NCBI GenBank assembly: GCA_016648135.1
Contig: JADDOH010002110.1
Span: 62,001 to 126,000, forward strand
Source of the DNA: Agrypnia vestita
Lineage: Eukaryota > Arthropoda > Insecta > Trichoptera > Phryganeidae
DNA length: 64,000 nucleotides
Reading direction: 5' to 3'
Made by a program: the position numbers and the translations under genes. Under the pieces are notes generated by a model. That model ran no database searches. It saw nothing but the letters and a program-made list of their open reading frames with translations, and was not told where the DNA came from. Position 1 is the first letter of the stretch, and every line of letters begins with the position of its first letter. Below, piece by piece: positions 24,801 to 36,800 of this stretch.

Positions 24801-27800
24801 TGTGTCCGAAAATGCCACGTGCGCAAGCAAACAATAGTTCGTTGGCATTTCTTATCAAAGAAATGCCGAACTGAAAGTTGAGAACTGTCATATAACTGTG
24901 ATTATTGGGGGTTTCCAAAATGTTTGAGGTGACAGTTTATTTTATGCAGTTTACTGTATTAGCAAGTAATTGAATGTTTCGATGTTAACTTTGTGGAAAT
25001 CCATTATTAACAAATTATGAATAAAACAATGAACTTTGTTTTTTCAACTATTTTATATTTGAGCACTTGTTTCACTACACGTTTCTGAAACGTCCGTTTC
25101 CTCCATCAGGTGAATTAAGACTGAGGTATGTGGGAGTGGTTGTCTGGTGTGTGGGTTGTGGATTCAGTAGAAGTGAAGGGGTATCTAGGTGGTGGGAGAT
25201 CGGGAACATTGTAAGAAGGTAAGTCACATCTCAAGTCACATCACCCCTTCTTACAATGTTCCCAATCTCCCACCACCTAGATACCCCTCCAATTCTACTG
25301 AATCCACAACCCACACACCAGACAACCACTCCCACATACCTCAGTCTTAATTCACCTGATAAAGGAAATGGACGTTTCCGAAACATGTAGTGAAACAAGT
25401 GCTCAAATATAAAATAGTGGAAAAAAACAAAGTTCATTGTTTTATTTCATAATTTGTTTTACTGTATTAGCATTTAAAAGCCTAATCAGTTAAATGTGAA
25501 TTGTTCTATTGGAAACATGTCTACTAACAAACAAAAGTGTCTCTCGGTTCGTGAAAAAGTCAAAATTATTCATGAAATAGAAACACGGCGCCGAAAATTC
25601 CGAAGTCTGTAAAAAGTTTTCACTATCGTCTTCTACAGTTAAATCGCTCTGGAAAATTAAGGATGTTTATTTGACTGCTCTTGAAAATAACATCACACTA
25701 TCAAAAAAATTTAGAAAGTGAAATTTACCTATCCCAGATATAAGCAGTCCCGGCTATAAGGAGCAATTTAAGTCGCTCCCGTCGCGCTCGTTATAACCGA
25801 GTTCGACTGTATATTAATTTTTCTTGTCAAAGGAAAACAAATGTATGAAGTCATGTAGCAATTTGTTGGGATGAGAACACTTTACACTATACATATATTG
25901 AAATTTTTCACAAAATGTTAGAAATTTTAGATTCATATTCTTAAAATGTATGGCCCCCTGAAGTATTGTGGGATAGATCTGTATGTACATTCATATTAAC
26001 AATTTATTTGGTGCTCCTCGTAGTCCAGTGGGCATGATACATATCATACCGGGAGTTCCGAGTTCAATTCCCTGTTATCTATAACCTTATGTATGTCATC
26101 AAGCCTGCGTGTTTCCGTGATGTGTTTCGTTACACTCATTAGGCCTGATGACCTATCGTGATGACCTATTTACGATACAGAAAAAATAACATTGTCCTTA
26201 CCAATACAAGAGCTGGCTCTCCTTAGCAAGGCTCTTATCACAGCATTGGCAGTTTTGTGAGTTATTCCAAACTGAAAAAGAATATCTTAATATCAAAATG
26301 TGTTGCGCGGGATGCTGTATAGTAAAACGTACTGTAATCTCATTGTGTGTGTAAAGAAATGGATGGGGTCAGCGCTGGGCGTGTCGCTAGCCTATGAAAT
26401 TTATAATGCAAACACAAATTCTTAAATACAGTGCAAATTAAAAAGTGTGTAATTGAGGAAAGAAAAGAAAAAAATTAAAAACTTAAGAATATTGTCATTT
26501 CGAAGAATTTGCAAAAGCAATAATCAAACAACATAGTAATTTAAAATATAATTTGTATTTCAACTTTGTATAGGGTGTTTTTTAAAAGTATGTTAATTTA
26601 AAATGAAATAAATAAGATAAAAATTGTGGTAATGGCCATGTATCGGCTTTATTAGAAAGATAATTTTATGACATTAGTGTTTAAATATAAGATGTTTAAG
26701 AGGTTTATTTATCAAATTGAATTATTTTTTTCCAGTGACAGCCAATGTACTCAGTTTAGTTTGCCATTTCACCATGAATAGACTAGAAACATATTTTTTA
26801 TTTTATATGCGGAGAATAATATTTTTTTCGCACAAAAAAAAATTAAATTTTGGTAGATGTTCGAGTTTACATAAGGACCATCAACAAGTACAAGGTGTAA
26901 AAATTTATTTTTTTACAACTAAGTTAAAAATGTACAAACAAAACAAACAATAATTAAAAGCAGTTAAGCTGGTGCGGGTTACTGGGCCCTGCGGGCGGCT
27001 AGAGTATCCGCCGAGCGGCTGTAACTGCCCACTGCATGGCCATTAGTGCACGTTACGCAGCCATTGGTATCCGCAATTGGCTGTCGGCTTTACTGGCCTA
27101 CGCGCGCCTATTAGTATCTGCGATTAGCTATCGCCCATTGCCTGCTGCATTTCATACAATTGGGTTATTTTTTTAAACTGGTAATGGCAAAACCATGCAC
27201 TTCATACAGCAATCATAATATAGACGATACGTCCCTGTGTATGTTTTAGAGTTTGACACATTTTCAACCATATATAGGTATATTCTAACTAATCTGAACA
27301 GCTAATTTAGAAAAAAAAATCAGTTTTGTTAATTTTTGAAGCTGGCAGTGAAAAAACAAAGCATTATTCGATGCATTTTAGACGCGATTATTACATACCA
27401 TCTGAGCAATAATGCATATAGAAAACTATTTCCTACAATTAATTTTGATTTAAAAAATGTATCTACATAGGTAAAAACAAATACACTAATTTTTTAAAAC
27501 ACAGATCTGAACAACGGATTTTTGACTTTAAGCGACAACCCTTTTCCCGAATTAGAATGTTATATTGAGATTTTACTGAATTGCATTATAACTGTTATTA
27601 AATATAATAATTACCATGTTTTGTATTCGTACGGGAAATCGAACCATTAAGTGCTCGGGATGCGAGTTGTTCCCTTCGCAGATCTGACACAGGTCGAAAT
27701 CGTTGCACGACGTGCACTTGTAGCGATATCCGGTCGGACAACTTCGTTTACAGGAATCACAAGTGACGCCAGAGTGCTGAAAAGATTATGTAAGTATTTC

Positions 27801-30800
27801 ATAATATGTACACGGCAACATTATCATCATCATCAACATCAATAACTAACAATCACGTCATTTCCTGGCACACCACTTTTGCCTCGTCACTCCACACTAC
27901 TTACATACACCTCGTGGTCATCAGTTGTCGAAGCTCCAATATTTGGTATATGTGATCATGCTAAACCTTAAGCAAACATCCTCTGTTACTGATGTCTTCG
28001 ACACTTGCCTCGTATATATATTTTTTTACCATCCTCTCCTCACTCATACGTTCCACATGACCAAACCATTTCAGCAATCCTTTCTCTATTCTATCTATCA
28101 GGCGCTTTCGGTGAGAACATTGCAGCACAACTTTTACATAAAAATATATTTTAGAAAAAAAAATTAATTATGATATTTTAAAATTGGACTAAAATTTGGT
28201 AATAATTGTGGTAGGAATATTATGAGATACATGAATTTTCAATTTTGTTTTTTTTTTCAAAAGATGTGCTTACCTAAAAGTCATGCTTCAATGTTCCCAC
28301 TGCTTGCCCCTGCTATCTACTATGCTACGGCCAACAATACATTTACTATTAATTTGTGAATTCTTCACTCTATCCTATAAAGATTTTCCACTCATGCGCC
28401 TAAGCCACCGCATTTAGTGTACATTGATTATTTTTTCAATTCCAATTCCCTTTTGGCATATTCCAAGCTTCCGTTCTAGTTGGCAACATCTTTCACTAAT
28501 TTAAAAGAGAAAATTTGACTAATTCTGAAAATAACGCTGCTATTTTGGTGATTGTTATCCCAACACTCAAAAATAGACGAGACGTATTTATTTATGCCCG
28601 TCTAATTACTTAATTAATTTACATTTACAACTTCTGCATTTTTAGATGAGAACTTTGGAAAGTAGTCGTGAATCTACATGGTCTAATTAATGAGTGAGTA
28701 AAATATTTTGTAGCTAAAATTATCAATGAAAATTAAATTATCACAAAAAACAAAATAGAATCTGGGCATATGCGGTGGTAGGCACAAAGGCGTTGAACTC
28801 CCTTCCCTCCGTAATACGGAACAGTGCATCAGAAACAGTGTTTAAAAAAAGACCTAAAACGCACCTTTTTGTAAAATTATTTGCATTAAATTAAAGACTA
28901 GTGTAGGACTAAACAATGTTAGTGTAAAGCGCCCTTGAGGTGATTTTTTTACAAAAATGGCGCTATAGACATTATCCATTTTTATTATTATTATTTGGAA
29001 TATGACATATCACGTAAAAATATTTTAAAAAAATGATACGTTATTAATATTGGTTCTACAAGGGTGTGGGTCTTGGCCAAGTCAAGAATTTTCCACCATT
29101 GATCTTTACTACAAGTTACCACTCCGATCCTGGATTTCTATAACAGAAATGTCATTGGAGACATTGAAGCTCCACCTTTGTTTGTTATATTATGATACAT
29201 CATCATTTTTAGAATATAGAAAAACCAAAGTGCGTTATTTCAAAAATAAAACATGAAATAGCCATAATTACCGAGGAAATTGCATTTGAAGGGAGTACTG
29301 GGGAAGTTGCCATAAGCATTGGCTCGTGTCCAACTAATATTGATAATCTTCGGCCCTGAAATTTGTAATAAAGGTATATAATGGCATGTTTGTCTTGTGG
29401 TTAAGACTATCGCCTCGTGATCAAAAGGTGGCGGGATCGAACCTCACTCCAGACCAGCAAGTCCTATTTTCATAGCACAAGCATTTAGCTTAATTTGAAA
29501 ATAGTAAGAATATTGATGTGACATGTATTTCATGTTCACATCTCTATTTTTTTTTTTTTAAATAATAATAATTATAATAATTGGTTTGGCCAGTGTTAAA
29601 TATGGAGAAATGGAGGCGATGATTGTGGTGAATGGAGCTTCAGTAAGATGAAGGCCTACCAATCCTGTCCCTATAATCCTATCTTTATCTCTAATTAATT
29701 CCCTCTCCATCCTCCGCCTTTTTTCAATACGCCTAGCGACATCTCTGGTCCTGTATGGACTCGATCGCATTTTTTTAATTCCTACCGCATTATCAGCTGT
29801 TACCTGTTAATTTTCTGACTTAAGTGAAGAAACCGCGTTGTACCGCATCTCTTAAAAGTTCATTTTTTGGACCATTGTTCAGGAAATATTATCTTATAAA
29901 CCGCATAAGCACTTGTATTGGAATATACGGCAGCCGTGGATTGTGTCATCTCGAGTTGTAGTTGGACCAAGAATAAAGAGAAAAGGAAGAAAGAGGCATT
30001 TCCATTTCTTATCCAACATCCAGAATTGAAAAGGTAGGATTTCTCCTTATTTGTTGTTCATATTTACTGCAATATTCGTGTCTATTTCTCTGTTCATCCA
30101 CCGGCCAAATCTCCAGCATCTCGTTACATTATAATTCCTGCGAATGAACGATTATCTCTACTAACAAATTTCGATGAAAAACTGCATGTATTTGATTAAT
30201 TAAAACCCGCTACACCAATAATGATAAGACAGTTCTATACATTTTAATATATATAAGTACAAGGTATCTCATAGCTAGTAGCAAAAATTTTACAGGTGGA
30301 TTCCTGCCTTGATAATGAATTGAAAATGTTCAAGTAACCATCAATAGTTATGGAGATATGCAATATCAAAGTTTACATTTTTTTCAATATTTCTGACTTA
30401 TTTATGCAAAAAGTTGAACAGTAAATTTATCGAGTAATTTCCTTGATCTAGTAAGTCCATCGAGTCGGAGATCAGCCTCTTCCTCTCTAGTCTTCTGACT
30501 TTCCAGTCGTCACCAACAACTTCAGTTTATTACCTTCACTGTGTGATGTGTCCGAAAAACTGGAGATTCTTAGACAGACTATAGACAGTCTATCACAAAT
30601 CTTAAGTTTCAAAATAAATAATTAAAACAAAATAAAAACAGTCAGTGTCCCTAATGCTGGATATAATTGGATAATATATATATTCCCAAGCATCACCAAT
30701 TCTGTCTTCGGTCCTTTTTACACATCTGCTGCTTGCTTTTTACACATCAAAACATAAAATTACCAGTGTAGACATCACAGGCACAGGGATGCGAATCATC

Positions 30801-33800
30801 AAGTGCTCAGGATGAGAGTTCTTCTCCTCGCAGTCCTGGCATATGTCATAATCGTGGCACGTGACACATTTGTATCGATAGCCAATCAGGGGTGCTAGCT
30901 TACAGATGGCACACGTTACACCTGTATGCTCTGCAAAAATAAGAGCATAGAACTATAGATAATAGAAATACACACAAAGTTCAGCAAATATAGAGCAAAA
31001 AGCATAGAACTAGATACAGAGATATGCTAACAAAACTAATGGAATCATTTCCCACCTAAACAATTTTAATTTTCTTCAGATCAATGGCACTACAGCATAA
31101 GATGGGCCCTAGTCCCCTCAAGTAACTGGCGCCACTTTGACCTGACTATCTTCTGGTGCCCTTCTTGATGCATAGTCATATGTTTAGCTGTGATGTTTGT
31201 CAGTTGTGGCAATTGATCACAGATTTGTGAAACTGTCTTATATACTACGACGAAACACATTACTCTCATATTGTTTTGATGTGTGAATGTTATTAAAACT
31301 TTGTGTAATATCTTCTGGGGTATTGCCGTGTTTTTACGACCTATCTGGCCAACGTTTAGGACCCCATTGTAGGGTCCACCATCAGCCCTGATGATGGACC
31401 CTGCAATGGGATCCGAAATGTCGGCCAGAAAGGTCATAAAAACTCGGCATGATACCCCAGAAGATAGAAACCAGAAGATTCTGAGTATCTGTGAAAACCT
31501 TAGAACATTCTTTGTGTAATATCACTCAGCATCCAGTTCCAACAACTGATGCATATTCGATATTTGTGTATTATATTGCCCTAATATAATATAGCTGTAT
31601 TATATTGCATTTTTCGGTTCTTTTTGTTTTTTCAGTTTTAGATGAAAGAGATTATTAATACTTTGGAGCATAACTCTGATTCTGAAGATAAATTTAATTC
31701 AGACAAGATGGTCTTCTGCATCGAGATGACTTCAAGGTGTGGCACAGTTAAGAAGATGACGATTTCCGTCTTTAAATTCAGTTGCCATTGTCTCCAGCAG
31801 TGAGTTCTGAATCATCTTCTCCCTTCCAGAATCCTGAATGGCATTTCACAGCACCGAGTCCCTGTACCTAATTTACTCAAAACATAGCCAATATTCAAAT
31901 TTTTTTATATGCTCAATATTGCATTTGTGAGCAGATACATAACTGCTGCCGCAATAAATACTGGAAGCTATTGCCTGCCCAAAATAAATTGGCGTGCGGC
32001 GAATTTGGAACTAAAACCCGCCCCGCCCCAACCGGCGGTAAACCCTCGCCCTGTCATTCAGTTCATTCTCGTCTTTGAGCGCGAGCTGTGTCATCTTGAT
32101 TACCAATATACACTGAATTATTATGTCCAAAACATCCAAAACAGTCCGGGATGGTGCAAGAACAATTGCCAATGAAGTATTAAAGTTTTGCGAAGCTGAA
32201 AAAGCCAATAAAGGACCGATATTACCGTTTGACAGTTTGACAGAGCCTTCAATACAAATTTGGCCGCCGCGGAGCACCCGACCAAATTTCTATTGAAGGC
32301 TCTGACACTTGTCACCGGACATGAATGTCCGGTGACAAGTGTCAGAGAGGAGACAAGTGACAATACATAATATACTGAAATATTATGTATTGTGTAATAA
32401 ATTTACACCCTGGCAACTTCTGTTATGTGACAGTGACGCCCTCCTTCGCAAGCCAAGTTATAGTGGTACGTCTATACACTGAAGCCACTCCATTGTAATA
32501 TTTTCTTAAAAGAAAAAGGCATGAGAGGTTGTTCACTTCTTTGATAGGGGAAGATTGTAAAATCCCATTCTACAAAATTTCCCTTGAGATATTATTAAAG
32601 GGAATTCGGAAATATAAAATACATCAAATGATGCAGGGACCTCTGACGTGCCTGCAACTAGTGTGTGGAGAACACGAAGTTGAATTCTGTCACAAATGCG
32701 TACGTAAAAGATTTTTCATATATTTGTTCAATTTTTTCAACTGCTGTAATAGGAGTGAAGACGAGTAAGGAAGTGAAACCTGGAATAGGCAAAAGAGGAA
32801 TGAATGCGGTGGGAATGCGGTCATCGGAATCTTTGGCCGATAGAGTGACGAATGAACAAATTAGAAGTGAATGTAATGCTGGCTGTAATGTAGTAGATAG
32901 AATAAAGAAAAGAGTGCTGAGATGGTTTGGTCATGTGGAACGTGTGAATGAGGAAAGGATGGTTAAGAAAATATATGAGGTGAGTGTTGAAGGCAACAGG
33001 AATAGAGGCGACCGTGAAAAACCTGGATCAGATACTAAAAGTATTTAAGGATGGCCCTGTTAAAAGCCGCAACAATCGTAGAACTTGTATAAGAAGATGT
33101 ATGAATGTGGCCGAAGCAAAAGTGGTGTGCCAGGATGGCCATTCAAGTATTACGTAAGCAGAATTTTAGTAATTTTTAACCCCCCCTCCCCCTTGTCAGC
33201 AAAAGTAAGCAAAGCTCTTACTCCCCCTTCCTATGCTTACGTAATCATTGGTATATATTTTTTTATTTGGTAAGTATTCATATTTTGTAGTATACAAACA
33301 GGGTTGCGGAATAGATCTGTTTGTATATTCATAATAACAATTTATTTGGTGGTCCTCGTAGTCCAGTGGGCATGATACATATATCATACCGGTAGTTCCG
33401 AGTTCAATTCCCTGTTATCTATAACCTTATGTATGTCATCATCCTGCGTGTTTTCGTGATGTGTTTCGCTACACTCATTAGGCCTGATGACCTATTTACG
33501 ATACAGAAAAAATAACATTGTCCTTACCAATACCAGAGTTGGCTCTCCTTAGCAAGGCTCTTATCACAGCATTGGCAGTTTTGTGAGTTATTGCAAACTG
33601 AAAAAGAATAGGTATCTTAATATCAAAATGTGTTGTGTGGGATGCTGTACAGTACTGTAATCTCATCATGTGTGTAAAGAAATGGTTGGGGTCAGCGCTG
33701 GGCGTGTCGCTAGCCTGTGAAATTTATAATGCAAACACACATTCTTAAATACAATGCAAATTTCATGTGTGTAATTGAGGGCAGAATAGAAAAAAATTAA

Positions 33801-36800
33801 AAACATAAGAATATTGTCATTTCGAAGAATCTGCAAAGGCAATAATCAAACAACATAGTAATTTAAAATATAATTTGTATTTCAACTTTGTACAGGGTGT
33901 TTTCTAAAAGTATGTTAATTTAAATTGAAATAAATAAGATAAAAATCGTGGTAATGGCCATGTATCGGCTTTATTGGAAAGATAATTTTATGACATTAGT
34001 GTTTAAATATAAGATGTTTAAGAGGTTTATTTATCGAATTTAATTTTTTTTTTCCCAGTGACAGCCAATGTGCTCAGTTTAGTTTGCCATTTCACCATGA
34101 ATAGACTAGAAACATTTTTTTATTTTATATGCAGAGAATAATTTTTTTGCACAAAAAAAATTTTTAATTAGATGATACGTCCCTGTGTATGTTTTAGAGT
34201 TTGACACATTTCCAACCATACATATATTCTAACCTAGAAAATATACTCTTTTTTGTTCATTTTACGCTTCAACATGCCAAAAGGCCCAATTACAGAAGCG
34301 AAACACCTCAAAAACCACCCGAGTTTGACTAAATCAGATAGATTAATTGTGACCTCACCGGGAATTGAACCCGGAACCCTCAGTTTGAGAAAGCAGTGTG
34401 ATACCAATTGGGATAATAGGGCCGCCAATACTTACCTCCAAAAAATATAACTGACGTAAGAAAATATTAATAAATATGTATTTCACCTTAAACTGCAATG
34501 TAATATGTACAGCTAATTTTAAAAAAATCATTCGATTTGGTTAATTTTTGAACCTGGCAATGAAAAAACAGAGCACTATTCGATGCATTTTAAGCGCGAT
34601 TATTATATAGCATCTGAGCAATAATGCATACAGAAAACTATTATGTAAAATTAATTTTGTTTTAAAAAATATATCTACATAGGTAAAAACAGATACACTA
34701 ATTTTTTAAAACACAGATTTGAAAAACAGATTTTCGACTTTAAGCGACAACCCTTTGCCCGAATTAGAATGTTATATAGAGATTTTAATGAACTGCATTA
34801 TTAAATATAATAATTACCATTTGTACTGTTATAAATATAATAATTACCAATTGTATGGGAAATCGAACCATTAAGTGCTCGGGATGCGAGTTGTTCCCTT
34901 CGCAGATCTGACACAGGTCGAAATCGTTGCACGACGCGCACTTGTAGCGATATCCGGTCGGACAACTTTGTTTACAGGAATCACAAGTGACACCAGGGTG
35001 CTGAAAAGATTATGTAAGTATTTCATAATATGTACACGGCAACATAATCGTCATCATCAAAATCAATAACTAACCATCACGTCATTTCCTGGCACACCAC
35101 TTTTGCCTCGTCACCACACCACTTTCATACACCTTCTCATGCATGCTCTTCAGTTGTCGAAGCTCCAGTATTTGGTTTATGTGATCATGCTAGGTCTTAA
35201 GCGAACATCTTCTGTTCCTGATGTCTTTGACACTTGCCTCGTATATATATTTTTATTACCATCCTCTCCTCGCTCATACGTTCCACATGACCAAACCATT
35301 TCAGCAATCCTTTCTCTATTCTATCTACCAGGCGCTTTCAGTTAGAACATTATAGCACAACTTTTACATAAACATATATTTAAGAAAAAAAATTAATTAT
35401 GATATAATAAAATTTGACTAAAATATGGTAATAATTGTGGTAGGAATATTACAAGATACATGAATTTTAAATTTTGTTTTTCTTTTTTCAAAATATGTGG
35501 TTACCTAAAAGTCATGCTTCAATTTTCCCACTGCACGCCCCTGCTGTCTACTATGCTACGGCCAACATTACATTTACTATTAATTTGTGATTTCTTCACT
35601 CTATCCTATAAAGATTTTCCACTCATGTGCCTAGTCCACCGCATTTAGTGTACCTAGATTATTTTTTCAATTCCAATTCCCTTTTGGCCAATTCCAAGCT
35701 TCAGTTCTAGTTGGCAACATCTTTCACTAATTTAAAAGAAAAAATTTGACTAATTCTGAAAATAACACTGCTGTTTTGGTGATTATTATCTCAACACTCA
35801 AAAATAGACGAGACATATTTATTTATTCCCGTGTAATTACTTGATTAATTTACATTTACGATTTCTGCATTTTTATATGAGAATTTTGGAAAGGAGTCGT
35901 GAATCTACATGGTCTAATTAATGAGTGAGTAAAATATTTTGTAGCTAAAATTATTAATGAAAATTAAATTATAACAAAAAACAAAATAGATTCTGGGCAT
36001 ATGCGGTGGTAGGCACAAAGGCGTGGAACTCCCTTCCCTCCGTAATACGGAACAGTGTATCAGAAAAAAGTGTTTAAAAACAAGACTTAAAACGCACCGT
36101 TTTGTAAAATCATTTGTGTTAAATTAAATACTAGTGTAAGACTAAACAATGTTAGTGTAAAGTGCCCTTGAGGTGATTTTTTTACAAAAATAGCGCTATA
36201 GAAATTATCCATTTTTATTATTATTTAGAATATGACATATCGCATAAAAATATTTAAAAAAAATGATATGTTAACAAAATTGGATCTACAAGGGCGTGGG
36301 TCTTGGCCAAGTCAAGAATTTTCCACCATTGATCTTTACTACACTCTACCACTCCGATCCTGGATTTCTAAGACAGAAATATCATTGGAGACATTGTAGC
36401 TCCATCTTAGTTTGATATATTATGATACATCATCATTTTTAGAATATAGAAAAATCAAAGTGCGTCATTTTAAAAATAAAACATGGAATAGCCATAATTA
36501 CCGATGAAACTGCATTTGAAGGGAGTACTGGGGAAGTTGCCATAAGCACTGGCTCGTATCTAACTAATATTGATAATCTTCGGCCCTGAAATTTGTAGTA
36601 TAGATATATAATGGCATGTTTGTCTTGTGGTTAGGACTATCGCCTCGTGATCCAAATGTCGCGGGTTCGAACCTCACTCCAGACCAGCAAGTTAGTCCTA
36701 TATTTATAGCACAAACGTTTAGCTTAATTTGAAAGTAGTAAGAATATTGATGTGACATGTATTACGTGTTCGCATCTCTATTTAAAAAAAATATATAGTT

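Larger units (their letters stand above)
25971..33310. repeat. Segmental duplication, copy with unit 2 exons
   Basis: Begins ATAGATCTGTATGTACATTC and matches the following copy (33311 to about 39260) exon for exon and through most introns. Copy-specific pieces here are 26945-27215, about 29570-30225 and about 31510-32500. Confidence 0.85.
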
